Shown here piece by piece: positions 1 through 12,811 of a stretch of DNA of 64,000 bases (its first letter is position 1; every line of letters starts with the position of its first letter). A program made the position numbers and the translations under genes. The notes under the pieces were generated by a model, which saw only the letters and a program-made list of their open reading frames with translations, was not told the origin of the DNA and searched no databases. Source of the stretch: Candidatus Altimarinota bacterium (GTDB taxonomy: Bacteria; Patescibacteriota; Gracilibacteria; BD1-5; UBA6164). The DNA lies in assembly GCA_019454605.1 (NCBI GenBank), contig JACFNZ010000004.1:30587-94586 (forward strand), read 5' to 3'.

Positions 1-2378
1 TGCAACTTATATCATTAAGATTATTAAATTATCGTAGATTTAAAAAAGAAGAAATTTTTTTTAAAGAGGATTTTACCTTAATTTTTTGAAAAAATTGAGC
101 TTGAAAATCATCAATTTTTGATGCTATTTGATTTGCTTTGTTTGGACCTAAATGAAATAATTTTATAAGAGAAAATAAAGAAACAGAAAAGTCATTTTTT
201 ATAAAAGATAGAAGTCCTTCAAAAATAGAGCTTATTTTTCAATATTGATTAAAAGAATATAAAATTGTTAGAGTTATTGATGCTTGAGTAAAAAAACTTT
301 GAGATAATTTCATTAAAGAAGATAAAGATATTTTGATTTGAGAAAATCTAGAAATTATTTGATGAGATGAAATAACTTTAGAAATAGAAAAAATTATTTG
401 AGTTTCAAAAGATACTTTTTTAAAGTCAGTTTTTACAGCTCAGAAAGATTTAGAAGTGCTTTCTTGAAACTTGCAAGAAAGAAAAAATTTAATAAATAAA
501 ATACTTTGACTTGATAAGATAGAAAATCTTATAAAAAAGTTAAAAGATGAAGAAAAACTTAAAAAAACTCATCTTGAAATATATAATAAAAAACTTGAAA
601 ATATAGATGAGGATTGACTAAAAAATTCACAAAAAGAAATTCTTTTAGAAAAAGAGTTAATTGAAGATAATTTAAAAACTCAAAAAAAAGATCTAGATAT
701 TTTTACAAAAGATTTTGAAAAATTAAAAATATCTTATTTAGATATTGATAAAAAAAGAATTAGTTTTTTAGAAAATTCTAAAGAAATTGAAAAACTAGAA
801 TCAAATATAAATATTTTTTTAAATGATATAGAATCTAAAAAAAATGAATTAAAAGCTATTTGAGAAAAAGAGAATTATTTAAAAGAAAATGAATTTTTAT
901 TAAAAGAAGAAGAAAAATTAGAAAAAAGTTTTTTAAAACTTCAAAATGATTTTATAATTTTTCAAAATTTAGAGAAATTAGAGGTTGAACTAAAAAGTCT
1001 ATTAAAAGAAGAAAATATATTAAAATTAAAACAAAAAGATTTTGATATCTGAAATATATTAAAAAATATTGAAGAATTAAAAATTAAATTACAAAAAAAA
1101 GAACTTGAAGAAAAAGATATTTTTTTAAAAAATAGTGAATTTAAAGCACAACTGGATCAAATCACAATTGAATGAAAAAATATAAAAGATAATTTAATAA
1201 ATATAGAAAAACTATCTAATCAAGCTCATTGTCCTACATGTACTCAACCTCTTTGAGGTTTCTCTGAAAAACTTATAAAAAAATTAAAAGAAGATTTAGA
1301 AAAAACAAGAGAAAACTACCAAAAAGTAAATATAGTTTTTTTAAAAAATGAAGAATTAAAAACTATAATTCAAAAAGAAATTCTAGAATTTAAAAAATTA
1401 ATTGAAATAGAAGAAAAAAATCAAAATGAAGTATTAAAAAATACATTGATTTTAGAAAACTTAGAAAAAAATATAATTAATATTAAGGATAAAATAAAAG
1501 ATATTTGAGAAGTAAATTTTGATGAAAAAATATTTTTAAATACAAAAAAAGAACTTGAAGAGATTAAAGTGAAAACTAAAAATTATTTAAAGATTTCTTG
1601 AGAAGTTTCAAAAAAAGAAGATTTAGAAAAAAAATTAAAAGAAAATATAGAAAGTATTTGAGTATTTAAAAATACTATAAATCTAAAAAAAGATTTTATA
1701 GTAAAACTTGATTTTAAAAATGATGAATTTGAAGAAATAAAAAGAAATTATTTTAATCAATTTGAAACTCAAAAATTAAAAAATGAGGAAATATTAATAC
1801 TTGAAAAACAAAATTCAAAAAAAGAATTTGAATTAAAAGAAATAGAAAATAAATTAAATGAGATAAAAGATATTTTAAAAAATATAAAAGATTTTATAGG
1901 TGAGTTAAATATTTTAATAGTAAAACAAGATGTTTTAAAACAATATATTTTATATTTACTAAATTATTTAAAACCGTATATTGAAGATTTGGCATCAAAT
2001 TATTTTTCTTTAATTACAAATTGAAAATATTTAAATATTTCTTTAGATTGAGAGTATAATATACTAATAGACTGAAAAAAAATATGAATTTATTCAGGTT
2101 GAGAAAAAGATTTAGCAAATTTATGTTTTAGGCTTGCTTTATGACAAAACCTTTCAACTTCAAAATCAAATCCCATAAATTTTTTAGTCTTAGATGAAAT
2201 TTTAGCCTCACAAGATAAAGAAAGACAGCAAAATATTATTTTTAATTTACTTAAATTAAAACAAAAATTCTCTCAAATACTTCTTGTTTCTCATATAGAA
2301 GAATCAAAGGAACTTGTTGAATCTCTAATTGAGATTAAAAAAATAAATACTGATGAAAGTAGAGTTTTTGTATATTAA
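1..2378 (+). CDS. sbcC: SbcC/Rad50-type DNA repair ATPase, 5' end cut by one base
   Basis: ATPase subunit of the SbcCD (Rad50-Mre11 type) nuclease that processes DNA ends and hairpins. The window starts with the TG of an inferred ATG (next residues QLISLRLLNYR), so only one base is missing. Walker A GKNGAGKSS is at about residues 30-38, with all three motif glycines after the first K or at its start encoded by TGA. The zinc-hook CPTC is at residues 411-414 in the middle of a long Lys/Glu-rich coiled coil. The ABC signature YSGGEKDLAN and Walker B FLVLDEILAS lie near the C-terminus. At 792 residues it is shorter than E. coli SbcC (about 1050), meaning a shorter coiled coil. sbcD would be expected upstream, outside the window. 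Convergent with the next gene. Confidence 0.93.
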
Positions 2379-2409
2379 AAAGGATAAGTTTTAAAAACTT
2401 ATCCTTTTT
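2377..2409. terminator. bidirectional hairpin terminator
   Basis: Two 14-base arms (2377-2390 and 2396-2409) around the loop TTAAA, flanked by A and T runs. It overlaps the stop codons of both convergent genes and can serve both strands. Confidence 0.85.
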
Positions 2410-3907
2410 AACTAACTACATCTTTAATTTTTTTAGGTATAAAACTTTCAACACTTCTTCAAGCTTTAGCTCTTTTAAAATGAAAATCATATTTTTTATA
2501 CAATATATCATTGTTTAAAAAATTAGCTCAAAGCATTGTCCAAACTCTGTATGTTTTTTTAGGAGTTAAAGTATGCCAAAAGTTTGTGTATAATTCTTGA
2601 CTACCTTCTAAAAAATCTTCTAAATCATTTGCCCAATAATCTTCATTGTATTCTCAGTGTTTTCAAATTTCCTCTTCAAATCACATACTTCAAAAAGAAA
2701 AATAATAGTTTCTTTCAAAGTAATTTAACGAGTTTCAATATCTTATTTTAACTACATATTTTGAATTTTTGCTGTTTAAAATAGCATTTTTTAAATTATC
2801 TTCACTATTTCATAAATAATATGGTAAAAATTTAGAATTAAGCATTTTTAATATTTTTTGTTCTTGTGCTTTGTAATTTCAAGGTCTTTCATCAAGAGGT
2901 CAAGAAATATATTTCATAAAAAAATCAGTATTTAAATCAGTTTTAGGATTGTTTATAGAAAAATTATTTAAAAAATAAATATTTTCTCATATTTCAATAT
3001 TTCAATTTTTAATTAAATGAGTTTTTCCTGGAGTAAAAGGAATTGTTTTAAAATTTCTTTGATATTTTTTAGCAATTTTTGTTTCTATTAAAGCTTCTTC
3101 TTCAAGTTTTAAAATTCTTAATTTTAAACTTTCTTCATTTGGATGCACAATTCATTGTCAAATAAGTCATTTTAAAAAATAGGGAAGTTCTTGTATGTCA
3201 GAGCAGTTTGGAAAATCTTCTTCAAATCTATAATAATTATATTCTATTTCTTCACTTCTTTCTTCTTTATAGCTTTTTTCAATTTCAATTCTTTGTTTAG
3301 TACTATTACTTCAAATAATTTTAAAATTTCAAGGTAATTCATTTCTTGTACTTAAATATAAAGCACTTTCATAATTTTTTTGAGTAAATAAATCATAAAG
3401 TAAATTAATTGACTCTTCATTTTCAGGAGGAACAGTATCTACATCAGTATATAAAAGCTCTTTATCATTTGAAATAGCAAGAGTCATTACATCATCTTCA
3501 TTTGTTAAATAATCATTTTGAAAAATAATTCAAGTTATATCAATTCATTTAAAATTAAAAGTTTTGTTGTTTTTTAGTATTTCAATTTTTTGTTTTGGTA
3601 AATACTTTTTAAATATAGGAATTAAAAACTCCATAGTTTCAGGAATAAGTAAAGTTGGTCTTGGAATGATATTTTTATAAATTTCAGTTAAGATGTAAGG
3701 ATCAAGATGATCTGAATGAGAATGACTTAAAAATATGACATCAATTTTTAATTTGCTATAATCAATTTCAAGTGTTGGATATCTTTTCATCATATCTCAA
3801 AAAACATAATCAGAGAGCCAACTATCACATAAAATATTTATTTTTTCTCAATTATTATTTTCTATTTCAACCAAAAATTCAGAGTGTCATAAGTAATGTA
3901 TTTTCAT
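2408..3907 (-). CDS. metallo-beta-lactamase-fold hydrolase with a long uncharacterised C-terminal region
   Basis: 499 residues. The first 230 or so look like a UlaG/NAPE-PLD-type metallo-hydrolase: start MKIHYLGHSEFLVE, then a loop with CDSWL, and the metal-binding motif SHSHSDHLD (H62, H64, D66, H67). A further metal-ligand candidate is the Asp in TDVDTVPPE. The C-terminal half (about 260 residues, rich in Lys, Tyr and Trp) matches nothing I recognise. Substrate unknown; family members act on phosphodiesters, lactones or sugar acids, or N-hydroxylate sialic acid. The ATG at 3905-3907 is preceded by an A-run and no Shine-Dalgarno. The gene is divergent from the priA-like gene across a 116-base AT-rich gap that must hold both promoters. 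Confidence 0.75.
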
Positions 3908-4023
3908 TTTTTTTACTAATTTTTTAAAATATTTTTTATTATATTAAAATTTTATAATTTTACAAAATTTGATTTTTAATCTAAAAAAATATAATTAATT
4001 TTATAATAAAAAACTTTTTAAAA

Positions 4024-5019
4024 ATGAAAAATTACACACTTGTTGATTTAACAAAAGATTATTCAAAATATAGTAAATATTTATCAAATACACTTTTAAC
4101 TCAAATAAATGAGAATTTAAAAGACAATAAAAAAATTATTTTATATATAAATAAAAGATGAGCTTATGATTTGTCTATTTGTCAAGAATGTAGTTATATA
4201 AAAAAGTGTAGTAGATGTGATATTTCAATGAGTGTTCATAAAAAACCACCAAAATATATTTGTCATCATTGTTTTTTCCAAGAAGATATTTTATTAAAAT
4301 GTGATAAATGTAATTGAAATAATTTAGTTTTTGTTTGAGTTTGAACAGAGCAAATTGAAGAAGTTTTAAAAAATATCTTCCCAAAAATAAATATTTTTAG
4401 AATGGATAGTGATAATTTAAAAAATAATACACTAAAAAAAGAAGCTTTAAATAATTTAAATAATGCAAATATAATTATTTGAACTAAAATGATTACAACT
4501 TGATTTGATTTTAGAAATATATGACTTATTTGAATTATTTTACTTGAACAAGAATTACAAATTCCTTTTTATGATACTGAAGAAAAAATATATCAAAATA
4601 CAAAACAATTACTTTGAAGATGATGAAGACTTTGAGAAAAAACTCAATTTTTAATTCAAACTTTTTCTCCTCAAAATGAAATTATTTTAGACATAATAAA
4701 TCTAAATTATAATGATTTTTTAAATAAAACTTTAAAAGAAAGAAAATTTTTTAAATATCCACCTTTTTTAGAATTAGCTACTTTAAGATATAAAAATAAA
4801 GATAAAAATACTTCAATAGATTTTATTAAAAATTTAAAAAATAAATTAGATACTTTAAATAATTGAGAATTTGAAATACTTTTGATAGATGTACCAATAA
4901 AAAGAGATAATCAATTTTTTACAAAAATCATTATAAAATGAGAAAATATAAAATGATTTTTACAAAATATAAAAAAAGATATTTTTCAAAATAAAGATTT
5001 AGTAGTTATTTTTGATTAA
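4024..5019 (+). CDS. PriA-like primosomal protein, C-terminal half only
   Basis: 331 residues. It carries the PriA zinc-binding segment (CQECSYIKKC, CDIS, CHHC, CDKC, residues about 58-105) followed by the helicase C-terminal lobe, with GTKMITTGFDF and the motif VI-like LLGRGGRLGEKTQF. PriA restarts replication forks and is normally about 700-800 residues. Here the N-terminal DNA-binding domain and the whole DEAH lobe with Walker A are absent, and no such sequence precedes the ATG (the upstream gene lies on the other strand). It should therefore not be an active helicase by itself; it could be a zinc-domain primosome adaptor that recruits DnaB. The reading frame is intact with several TGA-Gly codons, so it is not simply decayed. 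Confidence 0.75.
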
Positions 5020-5089
5020 TTTTATTTGTGTTTTATAAAAAAAAAATATACTAAAAATGATTTTATAATTATTTTTTAATATATTTTTT

Positions 5090-8000
5090 ATGGTGTGATA
5101 CTTAATAAAATTATTATTTTTAGTAATTTTTTCATTTTATGTAATTTTTATTTATTATTTTTGATTTGATTTTCATAAAGAATCATTTGTTTGATATACT
5201 CCTTATGTTATTTCAATAGCTATTTTTTATTTTTTGTATAAATGATATAATTATATATTAAATAAAGATAAAATAACTTTTACTCCTATAAAAATATTTT
5301 TATATTTTTTGATTCAACTTTTTATTTTATCAATACTTGCTTTTACTTTGCCTTGAGCTAGTTGATGAGCTTGAATTGGTTTATTTTTTAATATAATTAT
5401 ATATTTAATTATCCCAATAATTTTTTCATATACTTTTTTATCTACTTGAAGATTTTTATTATCAAAAATAGAATGATTTAAACTAGAATCAAGTATTTTT
5501 CAATTTTTATCATCATTATGAGTATGATTTTTTGTTTTTATAACATTATTATCAATATTTTGATTTTTAGGATTTTATAATATATGGGTAGTTATTTTAA
5601 TTACATTATGATTAAATACACTATCTTATAAAGAATTATTATATTTTTTAAATAATACTTTAAAATTTGAATTTACTTTAGATGATCATGATTTTTCAAA
5701 TAATTCAAAAAATATATTACAAAAAATAAATTTTTATTTAATTTCAACAGAAATTTTATTTATAATAATTTCATTTTTATTATCAGTAAATCTAATTAAT
5801 GCCTTTAGACCAATGCCTATTTGATGGGATGATTTATGAGTTTATATGAATTATCCAAACTTAATGGCTGCTAAAGAAAGTATTTTATATATGTGAGGAC
5901 TTTATATTTGGCAAGTTTTTACTTGAATTTGATATATGGTTTGACCAGGAACACAAAGCTTTTTTTTAAATAATTTAGGAGGAATTTTTTCTGTAATAGT
6001 TATAGTTTTGTCAATAATTGATTTATTTAAAAGTGATAAAAAAACTTTTGTAAATATACCAATACTACTTTCTTGAGTTTATTTAGCTATGCCAATGACT
6101 ATTTTTGAACAAGCAAAAGATCAAAAACTAGATCCAGGATTATTATTTATTTCAATAATAGTTTTATATATGGTTTACTATATTTTTAGTAAATATATAT
6201 GATATGAAACAACAAAAAAACTTTGAGATACAACATTAACTGTAGATACAAATTCATCTTGAGAAGAGATAAAAGTAGTTTATGATAAAAAAACAAAAAA
6301 CTGATTTATATCATATTTTTCAAATTATAAATTACTTTGAGAAGATATTTTTGAAAAAAAATCTTATTTAATTTATTTATTTGTTATTTGAATTTTAGCT
6401 TGACTTGCTTTTTGAATAAAAGTAACATCACTTTTACTTATTTCTTGAATAATTTGATTAATTTTTTACTCAAAACTTTGAGTAGCTTGATTTTTTTCTT
6501 ATATATCACTTTATATTGCAATATTTACAAAAGCATGACTTTGGTCAATGATGAATGTAATCTACCCAAAAGACAATATATGATTAATTAACAATATATT
6601 TTATATTTGAGTTTTAGTTTCAATAATTTTATTTTTATATGCTGTAAATAAATATACTTTAAAAGCATTTAAAAAAACTATTATTATACTTTGATTATTT
6701 TTATTTTGAATTTTAGCTTGAATTTCTCCTTGGTTTGTTAAAAATATTTATGAAGCAAAAAATGTTTCTATAAACTCAATGTTATCTTGAAAATCAGATA
6801 GTTTTTTAATTGATTATAATAAAATATATTCAAAAAATGAGCTTGAAAATATAAATAAAAACTTTCAAAATACTTGATTATCAACTTCTTGAACTATTGC
6901 AAATGAAGATTGGTGAAGATATTTTTGATATGAAAAATGAGTAAATAATTACTTAAAACTTCCATACAATCTAACTATGCAAGTAAATCAAAGAGGGGAG
7001 TTTACAGATATAACATATATATTTTTAGCACTAATTCCTTTGGTATTATTTATTTCTTATAAATGATTTTTTGGGCTTATAGGGACATTTATATATTTAT
7101 CTTTTGTATCTTTATTTTACTTTAATTCTTGAGTAAATAGCTATTTGACAAAATTATTTGAATGATTTGAATTGCCTGTTTGATATATAATAGTATTTAT
7201 ATTTTTCTTAATACCATTTTTATGGCTTATTTACAATTTAAAAAAAGATAAATTTTCACAATTATTTAAATTAAATTTAGTATTTTGATTTTTTTATGTA
7301 TTTTTGTGGGTTATATCAGCATTTTGAGTTGTTTGGTATGGAATAGTTATGTATTATTCTATATTATATGCTTTTTGAATATGAATGTATTATTTATCTT
7401 CATATGATGAAGTGTTAGAATTTAAAGACAAATTTTTTAGATTTTTTTGAAGTGTTGTAGTATTTATAATTATTTCAACTTACTTTTTTGCTTCATCATT
7501 TCCTCATTGATTTACAAATTTAAAACAAGCATCTTATTTAAATTTTAAAGCCTGACAAGAATGAGCATATACTGCTATTTTTGAATCACATCCTGATTAT
7601 TTTGATGTACTTGTTGAGCTAAACTTAAATAAAGAAGCAAGAGATAAAATAACTCAAGATATTTTTAAAAATATAAAAAATACTACTTTAAAAGATATTT
7701 TAAAAAATAATAAAATTAATTCTTTAATTGAATTAAATAAAGCATTGAGAGAAATTTCAAAACTTGATAATAATAAAAATCAAATATCTTGAATGAGTTT
7801 GATTAAAAAAGAGGTAAAAGATATAAGAAATAATATTTATAAATTAGTTTTATATCCATCAAAAGACTATAAAAATAATGATTGAATTTATAGAATATGA
7901 ACTTTTTTAAAATATTTTATAGCATCTAATAATAACAGACTTTTAGAAGATAGTTTGGTTTTTGAATTTATAAAATATTTTTATGATGAAAGAAATGTAA

Positions 8001-8494
8001 ATGTTTGAGTTGAAAGGTTAAAACAAATGTGAGTTAATTATTTTTTAGTTGACTTAAATGCAGCAACTATAGATAAAGACCCAAGTCATAATTTAACTAC
8101 TAGATATGAAAAATTATTAAAAACATTTACATCAGAAAAACTTGAATTAATTCAAACTGATAGTATTTGTCTAAAACTTGCTTTAGAGGATTATAAAAAG
8201 TCATCTAAATCAGAAGATGATTTAAAAGAATACATTACCACTGCTTGAGTTAATTATGAAAGCTATACTTGATCTTGAGAAGTAATAAATAGATGAACAA
8301 AACAACTAGAGTGTTATCAAAAAATACTTAATTATATGCAAAAAGAATGAAAAATTAATGAAAAAAATTATTCATATTTAATTCCATTTGTTAAATATTT
8401 AAATGAAAATAAGATTTCAAAAGAAGAAGATTTAGTAAATTTCTTTAGAAATTATATTTGAGCTTGATGGATGGTATTGTTTAGAATTAAATAA
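5090..8494 (+). CDS. large polytopic membrane protein, possible GT-C-type glycosyltransferase
   Basis: 1134 residues with many hydrophobic helices through about residue 780, then a mostly soluble Lys/Asn-rich C-terminal part. The start MVGYLIKLLFLVIF is a membrane helix. The arrangement (many helices with large loops, such as one with RPMPIGWDDLGVYMNYPN and one with YEAKNVSINSMLSG) resembles GT-C-fold glycosyltransferases of the ArnT/PMT type, where an acidic pair in an early loop is catalytic; GWDD in the loop is a candidate. I do not recognise a specific family. It stands alone between the priA-like gene and the restriction island and ends in its own terminator hairpin. Confidence 0.6.
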
Positions 8495-8527
8495 AAAAAG
8501 TTAGATATTTTATATATCTAACTTTTT
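8495..8527 (+). terminator. intrinsic terminator
   Basis: Hairpin AAAGTTAGATA / TATCTAACTTT followed by T residues, directly after the stop codon of the large membrane protein. Confidence 0.8.
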
Positions 8528-8597
8528 AAAATTTTGAAATTTTATTTTTTTATTTATAATATTACAAAGGTATAAAAATATCATATAACTTTCTTAA

Positions 8598-11303
8598 ATG
8601 CTTGAATTAGAAACTCGTAATTATATAGACAAAAAGCTACAAAAAGCTTGATTTAACCTAAACTCAAATCAAGTTGTTTTTGAACTTCCAATAAATCAAA
8701 ACTGACTTCAATTTTTTGCTGATTATGCTATCTTAGACTCAGATAATTCAGTTATTGCAATTATTGAAGCAAAAAGATATGAAAGATCAGCAAAAGACTG
8801 ACAATTTCAAGCTTTAGAATATGCTCAAATATTAGAATCAAAACAAGATTTTAGACCTTTTATATTTCTTTGCAATGGTAGGGAAATATTTTTTTATAAT
8901 TCTTCAAAGTCTGAATCTCCAAGACTCGTAAAAACATTTTTTAGTATTTCAGATTTAAGAAAATTAAAAGAACTTCAAAAAATTCAAGTTTCACCAACAA
9001 GTATAAAAATTGATGAAAATATTTCAGGAAGACACTACCAAAGAGAAGCTATCAAAAAAGTTGCTGAATGAATTGAAGACAAAAAAAGAGAATTTTTACT
9101 TGTTATGGCAACCGGAACAGGAAAAACAAGAACTGCTATGTGACTTATTGATGTGATGCTCAGATCAAAACAAGCTCAAAAAGTACTTTTTTTAACTGAT
9201 AGAACAGCTTTAAGAGACCAAGCTTTTGATGATTGATTTTCAGTGTATTTCAAATCAACTCCAAAAACTAAAATTGAAACTGGAAAAACAGATGAAAATG
9301 CAAGACTTTTTTCTGCTACTTATCAAACAATGATTAATTATTTAGATGATTTTTCAAGTTGATTTTTTGATTTAATTATTATTGATGAAGTACATAGAAG
9401 TATTTATGGAGAGTGGAAAAATATTTTAGACCATTTTGACTCAATAAAAGTTTGACTTACTGCAACTCCTTTAAGATATGTAGATAAAAGTACTTATCAA
9501 GCTTTTTGATGTCAAGATGAAGACCCAACTTATTTTTACTGATATGATGAAGCAGTTGCAGAAAAATTTTTAGTTCCTTACAATGTTTTAATAGCAAGAA
9601 CAAAGTTTCAAATTCAATGAATAAAAGGACTGGAGTTACCAAAAGAAGTTTTAGAACAATTAAAAAAAGAGTGAAAAGACCCAGAAGAGTATAACTTTGA
9701 ATGAAGTGAAATAGGGAAAAAAATTGACAATAAAGATACAAATAGAGCCGTTATAAAAGAGTTTATGCAAGAGTCATACAAACTTGAAGATGGACTTCCT
9801 GGGAAAACAATTATTTTTGCAATGAATCAAAAACATGCAGAGCATTTACAAGAAACTTTTGAGGAAATGTATCCAAATCTTGAACATTTTTCAGTTGTTA
9901 TTACATCAAATATAGAAAGACATGATGAACTTTTAAAAGAATTTAAAAAACTAAAAACAGGGAAAAAATTTAGAGTAGCAATTTCTGTTGATATGCTTGA
10001 TACTTGAGTGGATGTCCCTGAAATAGTGAATTTAGTTTTTGCAAGAAAAGTATTTTCTGAAAGTAAATTTTGGCAAATGATAGGGAGATGAACAAGACTT
10101 TGTCAGGATTTATTTGGAAAATGAAACCATAAAAAAGATTTTTTAATCATTGATTTTGCACTTAATTTTGATGAAACTCATATTTTTAATCCACCAAATA
10201 TTCAAACACTTCCTTTAAATCAAAGATATTATGAAGCAAAAATTGAGTTACTAAAACTTTTTGTAAATAGAAATGATAAAAAAAGTTTTGAAAAAACTAA
10301 AAAAGAGATTTTTCATATGATAAAAAGTTTAAAAGAAAATGATGAAATATTTCTCAAAAGAGATCTCATAAAAAGTATTTTAGATGAAAATATTCTCAAT
10401 AATATTGCATTAAATCCTTATGAAGAGCTTTATAAACTCTCTTTAGTGATGAAATTTTATGATGAAAAAAGTTTAGATGAAATAAGGTTTTTACTTAAAT
10501 GAGAAAATTTAAAAATTGCAATACTCAAAAATGAAAATATAGAAAAACTTCAAAATTCTCTTGCAAGTGATATAAATGCACTACAAGCAAACAATCATTT
10601 AGAAGTTATTTTTGAAAAAAAAGAATTTATCAAAAATGCATTAACTCCTGATTTTTGGCAAGAATTAAGCACCCAAAAAATTGAAGATATTCAAAAAGAG
10701 TTAAGTAGTATCATATGATACAAAAAACCAAACCAAAAAGAAATACTTATTACTGACTTAAAAGATGAGATTATTGAAAGAAGATGGATAGCATATGGAG
10801 AGTGAAAACAAATGGAATCAGATAAATATTGGCAAGTATTTGTTGATCAAATAGAGTATTTTGCAAAATCATCAAAAGCTTTACAAAAAATCAAAAATGA
10901 TGAAGTTTTGTATAAAGAAGATTTAGAAGAGCTAGAAAAACTTTTCAAACAATCAGAGTACAATATAACAGTTTTAAATCTCAGAAGAACTCTCTCAAGA
11001 CCAACTATTGATTTTGTATCATTTATCAAATTTGCTTTATGAAAGACTTCTTTGCCAGATTTTGAAGAGGAAGTAGAAAAAGTATTTGAAGAATATTTAC
11101 TAAAAAATAATTTTTCAAGTAATCAAATCAGGTTTTTACAGATTGTAAAGTCACTTATTATCACAAAAAAACATATCACTTTTGAAGATTTTTATAGTGA
11201 TACTTTTGAAAAATCATTTGGGATGTTAGCTTTTGATAGATTGTTTAAGGAGAAAGAGCAGGAGAAAGTGATAGAGTTGGTGGAGAGGTTTAGTTTGGTT
11301 TAA
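8598..11303 (+). CDS. hsdR: type I restriction enzyme, endonuclease/translocase subunit R
   Basis: 901 residues. The motor and nuclease subunit of a type I restriction-modification complex: it translocates DNA by ATP hydrolysis and cuts far from the recognition site. The N-terminal PD-(D/E)xK nuclease shows D42 (ADYAILD) and E57-A-K59 (IIEAKRYE). Helicase motif [12 protein letters not shown] is near residue 170, the Walker B-type DEVHRS near 263, motif III LTATPL near 290, and motif VI IGRGTRL near 495. Glycine is encoded by a mix of GGA and TGA, with more GGN than in neighbouring housekeeping genes, which fits horizontal acquisition. An IS3 remnant follows the stop, then hsdS. Confidence 0.93.
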
Positions 11304-11306
11304 ATA

Positions 11307-11601
11307 TTTTGAAATGCTCAAGAAGTATAATATTTCTGCTTCTATGAGCAGAAAGTCTTCTCCTTGGGAGAATGGAAGTCAGGAATCTTTTTATTGAAAA
11401 TTTAAGTTTGAATTATGAGACTTAAATAGATTTAAATCTATGGCTGAGGTAATAGAGGCAATACATTTACATATCTATTATTACAATAATTTTAGAATTC
11501 ATACTACTCTAAAAATGGCTCCTGCAAAATTTGCTAAATTACACTCATAATTCTCCTTTTTTGTTAAGATATTTCGTGTCCAGTTTTTTGGGAGCTTGAC
11601 A
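11307..11601 (+). mobile_element. remnant of an IS3-family insertion sequence (right end)
   Basis: Contains the last 78 codons of an IS3-type transposase (11314-11550) and, 26 bases on, a probable right inverted repeat running from TGTCCAG to GCTTGACA and ending in CA at 11601. No left end or upstream transposase part remains: hsdR ends only a few bases before. It fills the only gene-free gap above 300 bases. Confidence 0.75.
11314..11550 (+). pseudogene. IS3-family transposase OrfB, C-terminal fragment
   Basis: 78 readable residues (MLKKYNISASMSRKSSPWE at the start). They match the end of the DDE integrase core: MSRKSSPWENGSQESFYG corresponds to the region around the catalytic Glu (ENGSQESF), followed by RFKSMAEVIEAIHLHIYYYN and the closing NFRIHTTLKMAPAKF. 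A full OrfB has roughly 270-300 residues, so three quarters are missing, with the first two catalytic Asp. Two glycines are TGA, so the element had adapted to, or was acquired from, a host with the same code. The ATG used here is merely the first in the frame. Confidence 0.8.
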
Positions 11602-11665
11602 GATAAAGATTGCTTATTAGTAATACAAAGTGACGAAATCAAATATTTTTATAAAAACAATTAAT

Positions 11666-12811
11666 ATGCAAACAATCCAACTAACCCAAATCATCCAACC
11701 AATAAACTTATCAGTAAAACCTTTTTCATGAGAAAGGTTTTATATTGCGACTTGAGCATTGGAATGAGAACAAATAAATTTTGAATCTGCTGAAAAAGTA
11801 ACTTTTGAAAATAAACCTTCAAGAGCAAATCAAGAAGTACAAGTTTGAGATGTTATTTTTGCAAAAATGCAAAACACAAAAAAAACTTTACTCATAACAG
11901 AAAAAGAAAAAGATTTTATTTATTCTTCATGATTTTTTGTATTAAGACATTGAAAAGAAATTTTGAGTTGATTTTTAAAACATTTTTTAAATTCAGCGAG
12001 TTTTTTAGAGCAAAAAGATAAAAATTGTACTTGAGCAACTCAAAGAGCTTTGACTTTGGAATGATTGCAAAAAATCCAAATCCCCCTCCCACCACTTTCA
12101 CATCAAAAACAAATCATCCAAAAACTTGATACTCTTACAAATCTCATAAATTTAAGAAAGTTATCAATTGATAAAACTGAAAAATTGACGAAGTCAATTT
12201 TCATAGAAATGTTTTGAGATCCTATGATAAATGATAAAGGTTGGGAAGTAAGTACTTTATGAAAATCGTGTTATTTTATTAAAGACTGACCTCATAAATC
12301 TTTAAATTACATTGAAAAATGAATTCCTTTTGTTTCAGTTAATAATATTATTAAGTGATTTTGGGATTTTTGAAATGTAAAATTTATATCACAAGAAGAT
12401 TATAATTTTTATTCAAAAAGATGTAAACCAGAATTTTGAGATATTTTGTATACAAAAGGCTGAACAACTTGATTCGCAAAATATGTTGATTTGAAAATAG
12501 ATTTTTTGAATTGGGTACATTTAGCTGTTTTGAAATTTGATAAAAATATTTTAAATTGAAGATTTCTTGAGAGTATTTTGAATACAAATTATTGTTATAA
12601 ACAATCTCAGAAATATACTAGATGAATTGCAAATAGAGACTTAGTTTTATGACAAATGGCATTAATTAAAATTTTTCTTCCTCCTATCTCTCTCCAAAAT
12701 AAATTTGCTTCTATTGTAGAAAAAAACGAAGAAAATATTAAAAAACAAAAAGAAAGTTTGAGGAAGTTGGAAGAACTTTATGCAAGTGTAATGCAGGAGA
12801 GTTTTAGCTAA
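11666..12811 (+). CDS. hsdS: type I restriction-modification specificity subunit S
   Basis: 381 residues with two target-recognition domains that read the two halves of a bipartite DNA site, separated by helical spacers. The first ends with GLQKIQIPLPPLSHQKQIIQKLDTL, the typical S-subunit hinge; the second ends with IKIFLPPISLQNKFASIVEK and a helix ending in YASVMQESFS. The segment MFGDPMINDKGWE between them is also characteristic of HsdS. Length is normal for the family. It is separated from hsdR by the IS remnant, and its stop codon touches the GC-rich palindromic repeat. Confidence 0.9.
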
